Shown: positions 1 through 8,698 of the stretch, in pieces | Numbering within the stretch: position 1 is the stretch's first letter | Layout of the letters: each line of letters opens with the position of its first letter | Source of the DNA: Streptomyces fulvoviolaceus | GTDB lineage: Bacteria; Actinomycetota; Actinomycetes; Streptomycetales; Streptomycetaceae | NCBI RefSeq assembly: GCF_000718165.1 | Contig: NZ_JOEY01000074.1 | Location: forward strand, 1 to 34,951 | Direction: 5' to 3' | Length of the DNA: 34,951 nucleotides | Made by a program: the position numbers and the translations under genes | The notes under the pieces: generated by a model | Seen by the model: the letters and a program-made list of their open reading frames with translations, nothing else | Databases searched by the model: none | Told to the model about the DNA's origin: nothing

Positions 1-310
1 GGGTACCACATCGCTGCGCGATGTGCAAGGGAAGGCGGTCGCTGCGCTCCCGCTGGCCCGTGCTGCGCACGGGCGGATCCCTGCGCTGCGCTTCGGGATC
101 GGGTGGGGCCGGTCGCTGCGCGACCGGCATGGCGCGCGGTGCGCGCCATGCGCCTGAGGGATTGTCAGGTGCGGCTAGTTTGGTTTCTAGTACGGAAGTT
201 GGGGAGTGCTTCGCACTCCTGGGCGAGTCCGCTGCGCTCCCCCGCCCTGACAGTCCTTCAGGCTGCGCCTTGCGGACTGCTAGGCCCGCTGGCGCGGGCC
301 GGGCTGGCTG
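1..310. repeat. Streptomyces-type linear replicon telomere (left end, outermost bases missing)
   Basis: This stretch is a chain of hairpin-forming palindromes, most with a CTGCG loop. Perfect arms are seen at 7-13/19-25, 56-62/68-74, 76-81/95-100, 108-115/121-128, 129-137/141-149, 203-209/213-219, 251-256/274-279 and 283-289/294-300. The opening GGGTACCACATCGCTGCGCG is, from established knowledge, the inside of the archetypal Streptomyces telomere, which begins CCCGCGGAGCGGGTACC. About 10 terminal bases therefore seem absent, as is common in assemblies of protein-capped ends. In linear Streptomyces DNA these palindromes fold in the 3' overhang and are patched by the terminal protein Tpg with Tap, both encoded in this window. 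No convincing gene lies here. Confidence 0.92.
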
Positions 311-443
311 CGCGAGGTGAGGGTCGATCGTTCGTGTGGATTCCAGTGTAGCGGCTGCCTCAGGTTGATGCAGCATGTAATGTTGGCGGAAACGTGGGAT
401 CCCCTCCCAACCACTTGGGTGGAGATCGGAAGGAGGGGAAGAC

Positions 444-1727
444 TTGAATTTGTTGAGCGTCGAAATGCGCCTCAAGGTGCGGGAGGAAATCCAGCGTGAG
501 GTTAGCGGATTGACGGCGGATCAGGTCCACGAGCGGCTGGTGGCTGCTGGCCTGGAAAGCCGCGAAGGCCAGCCAAGGCCTCTTGGCGCAGAGGAGCGGC
601 TGGCTGCTGTTCGGCTGAACGAGCTGCGGCGCATCTGGACCTTGATGGGCGGCACGAGCTGGGACGCCTACTCCGCTGAGAACGACGCGCAGGCGGACCG
701 CTGGCATCAGGCGCTGCGGGACCGTCAGGAAGGTGCGGGCGGTGGGGCGGTGGAGTCTGGCTCCGGGCTGATCCGCTATCGGATCGTGGCTCAGCGGACC
801 GACCCTGCGCACCCCGGGGCCTCGGTGGTGACGAACTACGCCTACGCGCGGTCCGTTGAGGAGGCCGTGGCGAAGGTGCGCCGGGCGACGGAGAAGCCGG
901 GGGGCCTGTACCGCGTTGTGGAGGCCGTCGAGGACAGCCCGCAGAGCGAGGCGCGTCAACTGCAGGGCGCTCGCGGGCGGTTCCTCACTGCGGTCATGGA
1001 CGCCGCTGTTGCCGCCCTGGATGACGATCCGGCATCTGCCCGCCCGGAGCTGGTCGGCGTCCTGTCCGAGTTCTTCTTCGACACGGTCTTCACTCGCGCC
1101 ATCGTCTCCTCTGGCAGCGGTGCCGACGACAACGCTCATCTGCACGCCAGGGACGGGCAGGTCTTGTCCCGCCTGCTCCTGACTCACCTCGCCGCCCACG
1201 GCCTGGACCTGGTGGAGGCAAGCGCCCGCACCGGCGATCGGCGCGCCCTGGCCGATCGACACACGGGGGTCGGCCGACCTTCCGTTCGTGGCGCGGAGGC
1301 CGGGGAGGAGAGCGCGGCGCCGGCGGAGCTTGTCGAGCGCGTCCTCGCCGTGTGTGAGCAGCACTATGCGGCCGTGACCGGCACCAGCTCCGAGCAGTGG
1401 GACCAGGAGTCGTCCCGGGAGCTCGTGGACATCGCCCTGCGGACCGTGCACCTGGCGGAGCCGGAGACCTACCCGCAGACGCTGGACGCGTACCTGCACG
1501 AGCACCGGGCGCGGCTGGAGCGGCTGTGGCAGCGCTACGGGCCCGGCGGCATGTTCGCGGGCGAGCTCGCTCTGATCGACCTGCCCGGGTCCTTCGTGCT
1601 GTGCGAGAGGATCGAGACGACCCCGCTCTGGCTCGAAGGGATCTGGGCGAAGCACGGCCAGGAGGAAACCGCACTGGAAAGGCTTCAGGACAGCTGGCTG
1701 TACGACACGGGAGAGGAGGACAGGTGA
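444..1727 (+). CDS. Telomere-proximal protein of unknown function, 427 aa
   Basis: I do not recognise the family. The start is a TTG preceded at 431-438 by a strong AGGAGGGG site seven bases upstream; no better ATG fits. The protein is soluble and acidic with no signal peptide or membrane helix. It has an N-terminal helical part (about 1-95), a short beta-rich part (about 105-160, with IRYRIVAQ) and a mainly helical C-terminal half rich in Trp and Glu. Its stop overlaps the start of the helicase gene by one base (TGATG), so the two are translationally coupled and probably act together. Being the first gene inside a telomere, it may take part in end maintenance or conjugal transfer, but that is inference from position only. 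Confidence 0.75.
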   Translation: MNLLSVEMRLKVREEIQREVSGLTADQVHERLVAAGLESREGQPRPLGAEERLAAVRLNELRRIWTLMGGTSWDAYSAENDAQADRWHQALRDRQEGAGGGAVESGSGLIRYRIVAQRTDPAHPGASVVTNYAYARSVEEAVAKVRRATEKPGGLYRVVEAVEDSPQSEARQLQGARGRFLTAVMDAAVAALDDDPASARPELVGVLSEFFFDTVFTRAIVSSGSGADDNAHLHARDGQVLSRLLLTHLAAHGLDLVEASARTGDRRALADRHTGVGRPSVRGAEAGEESAAPAELVERVLAVCEQHYAAVTGTSSEQWDQESSRELVDIALRTVHLAEPETYPQTLDAYLHEHRARLERLWQRYGPGGMFAGELALIDLPGSFVLCERIETTPLWLEGIWAKHGQEETALERLQDSWLYDTGEEDR

Positions 1728-4408
1728 TGAGCAGGATTCCACTCAAGAAACACCAGATCGACCAGAAGTCGAGTTTCCGTAAGTGGGTCGGATTCCCTGC
1801 AAGATCATCTGTGCCCCCTCAGGGTGCCCGTGGCACGATCGTGTCAGCGACTGGGTCCGGAAAAACGATCATGGCGGCCGCGAGCGCCCTGGAGTGCTTC
1901 CCCGAGGATCGGATCCTCGTGACCGTGCCGACCCTGGATCTGCTCGTGCAGACCGCCCAGGCGTGGCGGGCGGTGGGTCACCGCTCCTCCATGGTCGCGG
2001 TGTGCTCGCTGGAGAACGACCCGGTGCTGAACGAGCTGGGGGTGCGCACCACCACCAACCCGATCCAGCTCGCCCTGTGGGCCGGGCACGGGCCGGTCAT
2101 CGTGTTCGCCACGTACGCCTCTCTCGTGGACCGCGAGGACCCTGAGGACCCGATGGGCCAGCGGAAGGTGCGCGGGCCGCTGGAGGCCGCTCTGGCGGGC
2201 GGAGAGCGCCTGTACGGACAGCAGATGGACGGCTTCGATCTCGCCATCGTGGACGAAGCCCACGGCACCGCAGGGGACCTTGGCAGGCCCTGGGCGGCGA
2301 TCCACGACAACGCCCGCATCCCCGCCGACTTCCGGCTGTACCTGACCGCGACCCCGCGCATCCTCGCCTCACCCCGGCCGCAAAAAGGCGCGGACGGCCA
2401 GGAGCTGGAGATCGCGAGCATGGCCGACGACCCGGACGGGACGTACGGCGCCTGGCTGCCCGGGGCTGAACTCGGGCTCTCGGAGGCGATCGAGCGGGAG
2501 ATCCTCGCCCCGTTCGAGATCGACGTGCTGGAGATCTGCGACCCCTCCCCCGTGCTCGGGCTGTCGGAGGAGGCGCTGCGGGGCCGGCGCCTGGCCCTGC
2601 TGCAGACCGCCCTGCTGGAGCACGCGGCGGCGTACAACCTGCGCACCGTCATGACCTTCCACCAGAAGGTGGATGAGGCCGCGGCGTTCGCGGAGGCGCT
2701 GCCGAAGACCGCTGCCGAGCTGTACGTCACCGAGACCGATGACGCGACCATGGTCAAGGCGGAGAAGGAGCTCCCCGCGTCGGCGATCGACGCTGAGTTC
2801 TACGGCCTGGAGGCCGGCCGCCACGTCCCGCCGGACCGCGTGTGGTCGGCATGGCTGTGCGGCGACCACCTCGTAGCCGAACGCCGCGAGGCGCTGCGGC
2901 AGTTCGCCAACGGCATCGACGCCAACAACCGGCGCGTACACCGGGCCTTCCTCGCCTCCGTACGGGTCCTCGGGGAAGGCGTCGACATCACCGGCGAGCG
3001 CGGGGTGGAAGCGATCTGCTTCGCCGACACCCGCGGCTCGCAGGTGGAGATCGTGCAGAACATCGGCCGGGCGCTGAGGCTGAACATCGACGGCTCCATC
3101 AAGGTCGCCAGGATCATCGTGCCCATCTTCCTGGAGCCGGGCGAGGACCCCACCGACATGGTCGCCTCCACCAGTTTTCGCCCTCTTGTAGCGGTCCTCC
3201 AAGGTCTCCGCAGCCATGATGAACGACTCGTTGAGCAGCTCGCCTCCCGCGCCCTCACCCGGGGCAAGCACGCGCGCAAGGTCCACGTGAAGCGGGATGA
3301 GGAGGGCCGGATCGTCGGCGCCGACGGCGAGGGCGACGGCGAGGACCAGGAGCACGACGCCACCCAGGCCGCCGCAGAATCGGCACTGCTCCACTTCTCC
3401 AGCCCACGCGACGCCTCCACGATCGCCGCGTTCCTGCGTACCCGCGTCTACCGGCCGGACTCGCTGGTGTGGCTGGAGGGCTACCAGGCCCTGCTCCGCT
3501 GGCGGAAGAAGCACCACATCACCGGCCTATACGCCGTGCCCTACGACACGGAGACCGAGGTCGGCGTGACGAAGGACTTCCCCCTCGGGCGGTGGGTGCA
3601 CCAGCAGCGGAAGGCGCTGCGGGCCGGGGAGATGGAGGAGCGGCGCAAGGAGCTGCTGGACGCCGAAGAGGCCGGGATGGTGTGGGAGCCGGGCGAAGAG
3701 GCGTGGGAGACCAAGCTCGCCGCGCTGCGGTCGTACCACCGGGCCACCGGGCACCTCGCCCCGCGTCAGGACGCTGTCTGGGGTGAGGGCGACGCAATGG
3801 TGCCGGTCGGGCAGCATGCCGCCAATCTCCGGCGCAAGGGAGGTCTCGGGAAGGACGCTGAGCGGGCAGCAGAGCGCGCGAAGCAGCTGGCGGCGATCGA
3901 CCCGGACTGGAACTGCCCGTGGCCGCTGGACTGGCAGCGCCACTACCGCGTGCTCGCCGACCTGGTCGACGCCGACGGCGTCCTGCCCGAGATCCAGCCC
4001 GGCGTCCTGTTCGAGGGCGACGACATCGGACGGTGGCTCCAGCGGCAGAAGCAGCCGGGCACCTGGGCACAGCTGTCCACCGAGCAGCAAGACCGGCTGT
4101 CCGGGCTGGGCGTGCAGCCCGCTGAGGCGCCTTCTCCGGCTCCGGCGGCCGCGCGCGCGACGAAGGGCCTGGGCAAGGCGCAGCAGGCGTTCCAGCGGGG
4201 CGTACAGGCCCTCGCGCAGTGGGTGGAACGGGAGGGCGCGGACCGGCCTGTACCTCGCGGCCACGGCGAGGAGATCACGGTCGACGGCGAGGCGGAGCCG
4301 GTGGTCGTAAAGCTGGGGGTCTGGGTCTCGAACACCAAGGCGAGGCGGGACAAGCTTGCTCCCGACCAGCGTGACGCGCTCGTGGCGTTGGGAGTCGATT
4401 GGGTGTGA
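1727..4408 (+). CDS. Telomere-linked superfamily 2 helicase, TtrA-like, with helicase-associated repeats
   Basis: This 893-residue protein is a DEAH-type superfamily 2 helicase. Visible motifs in order are Walker A ATGSGKT (41-47), Walker B DEAH (176-179), TATPR (about 207-211), motif V GEGVDI, and motif VI QNIGRALR (444-451). After residue about 580 come three repeats of the Trp-rich helicase-associated type (for example WLEGYQALLRW, then DWQRHYRVL, then FQRGVQALAQW). Related helicase genes typically sit next to telomeres of Streptomyces chromosomes and linear plasmids; ttrA of SLP2 is the reference and was implicated in conjugal transfer. ATG 1727 is chosen because GGAGGA lies at 1715-1720; GTG 1724 is possible. 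A terminator follows at 4582. Helicase identity is firm; the TtrA role is by family and position. Confidence 0.9.
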   Translation: MSRIPLKKHQIDQKSSFRKWVGFPARSSVPPQGARGTIVSATGSGKTIMAAASALECFPEDRILVTVPTLDLLVQTAQAWRAVGHRSSMVAVCSLENDPVLNELGVRTTTNPIQLALWAGHGPVIVFATYASLVDREDPEDPMGQRKVRGPLEAALAGGERLYGQQMDGFDLAIVDEAHGTAGDLGRPWAAIHDNARIPADFRLYLTATPRILASPRPQKGADGQELEIASMADDPDGTYGAWLPGAELGLSEAIEREILAPFEIDVLEICDPSPVLGLSEEALRGRRLALLQTALLEHAAAYNLRTVMTFHQKVDEAAAFAEALPKTAAELYVTETDDATMVKAEKELPASAIDAEFYGLEAGRHVPPDRVWSAWLCGDHLVAERREALRQFANGIDANNRRVHRAFLASVRVLGEGVDITGERGVEAICFADTRGSQVEIVQNIGRALRLNIDGSIKVARIIVPIFLEPGEDPTDMVASTSFRPLVAVLQGLRSHDERLVEQLASRALTRGKHARKVHVKRDEEGRIVGADGEGDGEDQEHDATQAAAESALLHFSSPRDASTIAAFLRTRVYRPDSLVWLEGYQALLRWRKKHHITGLYAVPYDTETEVGVTKDFPLGRWVHQQRKALRAGEMEERRKELLDAEEAGMVWEPGEEAWETKLAALRSYHRATGHLAPRQDAVWGEGDAMVPVGQHAANLRRKGGLGKDAERAAERAKQLAAIDPDWNCPWPLDWQRHYRVLADLVDADGVLPEIQPGVLFEGDDIGRWLQRQKQPGTWAQLSTEQQDRLSGLGVQPAEAPSPAPAAARATKGLGKAQQAFQRGVQALAQWVEREGADRPVPRGHGEEITVDGEAEPVVVKLGVWVSNTKARRDKLAPDQRDALVALGVDWV

Positions 4409-4947
4409 GGGGCGCCACCACCGCGACCGGTACCGCCGGGTTCGCCAGCACGATCGAGAAGCTGATGTCACCGGCGATCTCTCCGCCGCCGAACACCCCG
4501 ACATCCATGAGCACGGCACCTGACCGTCCCCGTCGTACGGAGCCGGAGACGGATCGTGGATGCGTTTCGTCAGAACGCAGAGAGACCCCGGGGCGACGGC
4601 GCCCGGGGTCTCGTGCTGTCGGCAACAGGGGTGGGGGGACGACGTCCAGGACCGCCGGACAGGGTTCGAGATCCACTCGTGGGCCATCTCCTCCCAAGCA
4701 GGGAGTCATGAGGGTTGAAATTGTCAAGCAACGGTATCTGAGCTGCCATAGATCGCAATCTGAATGCGCAAGAGTTTTGGGCACCAGATACGGGTCTGCC
4801 TGCGGCTTTTGGTACACATGGGTTTCCTAGGGGTGTCATCAGTGTTCACAGGGTTTCCGACTAGCCGAGCTGAGCCGGTGCCCAGCCGACCGGGCACTCC
4901 CGAAACCGACACCCGAACCGCACACGCCGGGGCGCATAGTTGAGCCT
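4409..4947. other. Intergenic region downstream of the helicase
   Basis: I see no convincing complete gene in these 539 bases. The first 110 bases read open on the minus strand as a short protein-like stretch (around MDVGVFGGGEI, 4398-4508) without start context, perhaps a gene remnant. A terminator hairpin lies at 4582-4612. From about 4700 the sequence is noticeably more AT-rich (to about 4855) and probably holds the promoter region of the next gene. Confidence 0.5.
4582..4612 (+). terminator. Hairpin terminator after the helicase operon
   Basis: There is a perfect 11-bp stem GAGACCCCGGG (4582-4592) with CCCGGGGTCTC (4602-4612) around a 9-base loop. There is no U-tract, which is usual for Streptomyces terminators. 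It lies 174 bases after the helicase stop and could serve either strand. Confidence 0.7.
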
Positions 4948-5844
4948 GTGAAGACCGAACTGACCGTGCTCAAGCGGGACAAGGCCGTGAGCCAGGACGA
5001 CACGATACGGATGCTGCTGAACGAGTCCAAGCGCTCCGGCCGTGCCGTCCCCATCCGGCGTGCCTTCGTCCAGGACGCCGCCCCCGGCCCCCGTCTGGTC
5101 ACGCAGCCCGGCCCGCTCCGCCACTTGCTGCGCAGCCCCGAGCGGCTGGAGCTCTTCCTCTTGGTCCACTGCGTCGCCTCCCGCGACAACTGGGGTGTGA
5201 CCCGCCGGTCCGAGACATGGGGCCGCGCCGCAGGGATCTCGTTCGCCACCGACGGCACGGCCAGCGCCGCGGTCTCCCGGCATCTGGCCAAGCTGAAGAA
5301 GCTGAAGCTGATCACCACGGCGCCGGACGGACGGATGACCCGCATCACCAAACTGCTTGAGGACGGCTCCGGGGATCCGTACACGCTGCCGTCGGGCAAC
5401 GAGGAAGGCTCCCGCAAGGACATCTATTTCAAGGTGCCGTTCGCGTACTGGGAGCAGGACTACTACAAGTCGCTGACGATGCCGGCGAAGGCGATGCTGT
5501 TCATCTTCATGAGCCAGCGCAGCCGGTCCTTCGTCCTGCACAAGGAGAAGCAGTTCGCGTCCTGGTACGGGATTTCCCCGGCGACCGTCGGGCGCGGCAT
5601 CACGGAGCTGAAGGCGAAGGGACTGCTGTACGAGTTCCTCACCGAGCAGTACCTGGACGGCTCGTCCATCTTCGGCCAGAGCACGGGCGTGCGCTGGGCG
5701 CTCGCCGCGCCGTTCGGCCTGAACATCAACAAGAAGGACCGGGAGGCGGCCTTCGCCGCCTGGACCCCGTCGGGGGTCGCCAGCACCGCGCTGCGGATCG
5801 CCTCCCGTGTCCCCGTGCTCTCGGGGGCGATGGCCCCGCGATGA
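4948..5844 (+). CDS. Double winged-helix DNA-binding protein, possible plasmid replication or regulatory protein
   Basis: The 298-residue product begins at GTG 4948, with no clear ribosome site. A CATAGT -10-like hexamer at 4935-4940 would place the transcript start at or next to the GTG, so the mRNA may be leaderless. Two winged-helix-like segments are visible: about residues 60-135 (SPERLELFLLVHCVAS through AVSRHLAKLKKLKLI) and about 155-230 (MPAKAMLFIFMSQ through ISPATVGRGITELKAKGLL). Each has a recognition-helix pattern followed by a hydrophobic wing. Such two-wHTH proteins are frequent on actinobacterial plasmids and can be replication initiators or regulators; I cannot choose between them. 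The stop TGA at 5842 overlaps an ATG at 5841, but a hairpin follows, so I begin the next gene at 6009. Confidence 0.8.
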   Translation: MKTELTVLKRDKAVSQDDTIRMLLNESKRSGRAVPIRRAFVQDAAPGPRLVTQPGPLRHLLRSPERLELFLLVHCVASRDNWGVTRRSETWGRAAGISFATDGTASAAVSRHLAKLKKLKLITTAPDGRMTRITKLLEDGSGDPYTLPSGNEEGSRKDIYFKVPFAYWEQDYYKSLTMPAKAMLFIFMSQRSRSFVLHKEKQFASWYGISPATVGRGITELKAKGLLYEFLTEQYLDGSSIFGQSTGVRWALAAPFGLNINKKDREAAFAAWTPSGVASTALRIASRVPVLSGAMAPR

Positions 5845-5880
5845 GCACCGCCGGGACGCCACGTCCCGGCCCCCACGACT

Positions 5881-5903
5881 CCCGACCCGGCACACGGGTC
5901 GGG
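5881..5903 (+). terminator. Hairpin between the winged-helix gene and the small basic protein
   Basis: Perfect 9-bp arms CCCGACCCG (5881-5889) and CGGGTCGGG (5895-5903) flank a 5-base loop. It lies 37 bases after the preceding stop and may terminate or attenuate transcription. Confidence 0.55.
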
Positions 5904-6008
5904 CGCGGCGCAGGCCGCCGCCCCGCAAACGGGCGACGGCCCCCTGTTGGAGCAGGGAGCCGCCCAGTGAAGAAACCGACAGCCACTCCTCTAGGAGGCA
6001 CCATCAGC

Positions 6009-6251
6009 ATGTTCACCGAGCTTAAGGGCACCGACCGGCCGGCGTCGACCCGGCACCACCCGCGCAAGGGCAAGCTGCGCCACATCTGGTCCCGGACCCG
6101 GGACCGGCTGCGGCAGCTGCTGGACGGTGGCCGCCGCCGTCGCCTTCGCTCTCTCGCCCGTACGGCGGGCCACGGCATCGTCCGCGGCTCCGCCGGCGCC
6201 GTGGGCGCGAGCGGGACCGGGTGGATCATCTGGTGGATTCAGCAGCGCTGA
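6009..6251 (+). CDS. Small, strongly basic protein with hydrophobic C-terminus, 80 aa
   Basis: I do not recognise a family. The ATG at 6009 is preceded by a near-ideal AGGAGG (5993-5998). The same frame stays open back to an ATG at 5841 that overlaps the preceding stop; that 56-residue extension is low-complexity Pro/Arg/Gly and contains a hairpin, so I prefer the short form. The protein is Arg/Lys-rich from about 4 to 55 (RTRDRLRQLL, GRRRRLRSLA) and ends in a short hydrophobic stretch, GWIIWWIQQR, perhaps a membrane-associating tail. It is followed 28 bases later by a strong terminator. Confidence 0.65.
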   Translation: MFTELKGTDRPASTRHHPRKGKLRHIWSRTRDRLRQLLDGGRRRRLRSLARTAGHGIVRGSAGAVGASGTGWIIWWIQQR

Positions 6252-6279
6252 CCCGGCGCTGATCCCGTCGTCCACCCGG

Positions 6280-6314
6280 CCTGATGGTCCCGGTCCAAGA
6301 CCGGGACCATCAGG
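6280..6314. terminator. Strong bidirectional terminator between convergent genes
   Basis: A perfect 15-bp stem, CCTGATGGTCCCGGT (6280-6294) with its complement (6300-6314), closes a 5-base loop. It separates the rightward small-protein gene (stop 6251) from the leftward PIN gene (stop 6356) and can stop transcription from both sides. Confidence 0.9.
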
Positions 6315-6355
6315 TTCGCCGGTACTCCCGGATAGCCGGTGAAGGGCGGGCTCGC

Positions 6356-7240
6356 TCAGGAGGCCTCGATGAACGGCAGCCCGACCGCGGCGAGCTTCGT
6401 CTGAAGGTTGATGTCCCTGGTGGCCGCGTAGATCGCGGAGCCGGGATGTCGGGACTGGAGCAGCAGCGTGGAGGCCACGAAACGGTCGTCGGGCACATCC
6501 AGGTCGAGCCAGTTCGGCAGCCCGTCGCCCTTGGGCTCGATGTGCTCGAAGACGGCGTGCACGTCGCCAGCCACCCTTACGCCGCGCAACACGTTGCCGT
6601 TGGTCCGCAGCCCCTTCAGACGACGGTCCGCCTTCTTCGCGGCCTCCCGGAGCTCCGGAGTGCGGCCGCCGAGCTTCTTGTCGTCCAGCTCTCGCAGCAC
6701 CACCGGCAGCAGATGAACCATGTACCGCCTGCCGAGCACGGACGTGTAGATCGCCACGTCCGGGTCATCGAGCAGCATGTTCGTATCGACGGTGACCCGT
6801 ACCGGCCAGTCGTCGGCGGGCAGGAGCTCGCCCAGTTTCCGGAGCGTGGCCACTGCCTTCTTGACCTTGTCGACGGCCTCGTCGACGGTGGCTGGCACGG
6901 TCTTATCCCGGGGGCGCTCAAGCCAGCGCCGCAGCAGGGCGAGGGCCCCGTCCAGTCGCTTGGTCACCTCCGGGGTCGGGTGCGGGAACAGCAACCGGAA
7001 CAACGGTTCCCAGTCCCGGACACGCCCCAGCAGTTCCATCCTTCTCGACTCAAGTACGGGGGTGCTGGGCACCCAGCCCCACTTCGCAGCGCCGATGTAA
7101 ACGATGCCGTCGGACCGGCGGTTCGGGTCAACGTTCCGAATCTGCGAATCCGCGAGGATCGCCAGAAAGTCCGCTTCGATCAGATCCAGGTCCCCGGAAA
7201 GGCGGTCCAGGTATGTCGGCGGGGCTTGCGTCGATGCCAT
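6356..7240 (-). CDS. PIN-domain protein (putative ribonuclease), 294 aa
   Basis: The C-terminal half (about 148-294) is a PIN domain. The acidic residues expected for a metal-dependent RNase active site are visible: D152 in VTVDTNMLL, E184 in LRELDDKK, D251/D252 in VPDDRFVAS and D276 in ATRDINLQTK. The N-terminal 145 residues are helical and unassigned (YIGAAKWGW, then WEPLFRLLFPHPTPEVTKRL). It is about twice the size of a VapC toxin and there is no small antitoxin gene beside it, so it is not an ordinary VapBC pair. The start is taken at ATG 7240; a GTG at 7303 would add 21 residues and run toward the divergent promoter. It is transcribed divergently from the AlbA_2 gene across about 100 bases. 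Confidence 0.85.
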   Translation of the reverse strand: MASTQAPPTYLDRLSGDLDLIEADFLAILADSQIRNVDPNRRSDGIVYIGAAKWGWVPSTPVLESRRMELLGRVRDWEPLFRLLFPHPTPEVTKRLDGALALLRRWLERPRDKTVPATVDEAVDKVKKAVATLRKLGELLPADDWPVRVTVDTNMLLDDPDVAIYTSVLGRRYMVHLLPVVLRELDDKKLGGRTPELREAAKKADRRLKGLRTNGNVLRGVRVAGDVHAVFEHIEPKGDGLPNWLDLDVPDDRFVASTLLLQSRHPGSAIYAATRDINLQTKLAAVGLPFIEAS

Positions 7241-7344
7241 CCGCCGATGATGCCCCACGTCTTCGATAGTGGAAGAGCTGTCGCCGGTCGACTGCCGTGT
7301 CACTCGGAGCAGGCGATGCGCGCGTGCGCGTAGGCTCCGGCCGC

Positions 7345-8664
7345 ATGGCCGCCGACAGCATGGTTCAGCTCGTCTCCTATCTCACCGCGCAGCAGCCGTA
7401 CGAGATCCTGGGCACGCCAGAGAGCCAGTGGGTCGACTTCAAGAGCTACTCGCCCAAGGGGCCGTACGACCTGAGCACCGACAAGGGCAAGTTCGAACTC
7501 TCGAAGGATGTCGCCGCGTTCGCGAACGCCAGCGGCGGTCTGCTCGTGTGCGGCTTCAAGGCGAAGAAGAAGCAGAACGAGCTCTACGAGGTCGCGGAGA
7601 AGGTGACGCCCTTCGGCAAGGAGCTGGTCGACGACGACAGCTATAAAAGCGTCCTCGCGGAGTACGTGCGCCCGCTGCTCAAAGTGCAGTTCTACTGGTA
7701 CGACCACCCCGCAGACGACCCGGACGTGTCCGGGCACTACTTCGTGATCGAGGTACCGGCGCTGCCCGACGCCGACCGGTGGGCCATGGTCGCCCGGGGC
7801 ATCACCGACAACGGCCAGTTCATCAAGAACAGCTGGACGATCCCGATCCGCAACGGCGACAACACGGCCTACCTCCCGCCGGATGAGGCCTACCGGCTCC
7901 TGAACGACGGCCTGCGTACGCGGCGCGGGCCCGCCGTCGCGCCCACGCCCGTCGCGGACCGCGTGAGGAGCCGGGAGGCCCTGCGTACCGCCGTGGGCAT
8001 GGAGGAGACGCCGGTGCTCTTCTTCCAGACCGTCCCCGACCATCCGCGCGGACTCGTCACCGGCCTGTACGCCGACGGCGGCCTCCGAGACATCCTGAAC
8101 AACCAGGACACGCTCCGCGACGCCTACGCCTTCAACTGGGCTTCGGAACGCAACCGTCCGGAACCGCATGAGGGCGGTCTCCTGCTGGCCGATGGTTCCC
8201 GCCGTGGTCTGCTGATCGAGTCGGACGGAGCGGTCACCGGGGCCGCGGCCGCGAACGCGGACATGCTGGGCTGGGCCATGGAGGCCTCATCCGTCATCGA
8301 GCCCCGCAGGATCAGCGTGTTCGTACTGACCGAGATCACACTGGAATACTTCCGCCTGGTCGACCAGCACGTCCTTCCCCTGGTCGACAGCACGTGGACG
8401 CACCGGATCGTCGCCTCGGACTTCACCCGCCCACCGGCCCGAACGTTGGCTCCCGGCGACGACCCGTCCTTTCCTCTCCGGGGCGCTCCGCAGCCCGCCA
8501 CAAGCGACAGCTGGAACTACAGCTGGCAGGCCCTGGGTGACCCGGAACGCGACGCGTACGAGGCGCTGAGCCGCATCTACCCGCTCTTCGGCCTCGATGT
8601 CACCGCCAACCCGTTCGTCGACGCGGACCGCGTGATCACGGCCAAGTTGCTGGAGAAGAAGTAG
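7345..8664 (+). CDS. AlbA_2 / Schlafen-like putative DNA- or RNA-binding protein, 439 aa
   Basis: The N-terminal region (about 20-160) fits the AlbA_2 (Schlafen AlbA-like, formerly AAA_4) domain: E26 and WVDFK (29-33), then KDVAAFANASGGLLVCGF (54-71) in the usual order, and later a beta-rich stretch with HYFVIEVPALPDADRWAM. The C-terminal part (about 220-439) is unassigned. The family is found in regulators and in several phage-defence proteins, but the exact role is not fixed. ATG 7345 is preceded by a TAGGCT -10-like element (7328-7333), suggesting a leaderless transcript; ATG 7360 is an alternative. It is divergent from the PIN gene and convergent with the kinase gene, whose stop is only 34 bases away, with no clear terminator between. 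Confidence 0.8.
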   Translation: MAADSMVQLVSYLTAQQPYEILGTPESQWVDFKSYSPKGPYDLSTDKGKFELSKDVAAFANASGGLLVCGFKAKKKQNELYEVAEKVTPFGKELVDDDSYKSVLAEYVRPLLKVQFYWYDHPADDPDVSGHYFVIEVPALPDADRWAMVARGITDNGQFIKNSWTIPIRNGDNTAYLPPDEAYRLLNDGLRTRRGPAVAPTPVADRVRSREALRTAVGMEETPVLFFQTVPDHPRGLVTGLYADGGLRDILNNQDTLRDAYAFNWASERNRPEPHEGGLLLADGSRRGLLIESDGAVTGAAAANADMLGWAMEASSVIEPRRISVFVLTEITLEYFRLVDQHVLPLVDSTWTHRIVASDFTRPPARTLAPGDDPSFPLRGAPQPATSDSWNYSWQALGDPERDAYEALSRIYPLFGLDVTANPFVDADRVITAKLLEKK

Positions 8665-8698
8665 GAATCGACCAGGCTGGTGCCGAGCACGACGTGGG

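Noticed and set aside
21..351. Open frames within the telomere palindromes
   Set aside because: They consist of Arg/Gly/Ala low-complexity sequence produced by GC palindromes and lack ribosome sites.
4398..4520. Minus-strand protein-like stretch around MDVGVFGGGEI
   Set aside because: It is too short, has no ribosome site and overlaps the end of the helicase gene; at most a remnant.
5841..6008. N-terminal extension of the small basic protein
   Set aside because: It is low-complexity, contains a hairpin, and the ideal ribosome site lies later, before 6009.
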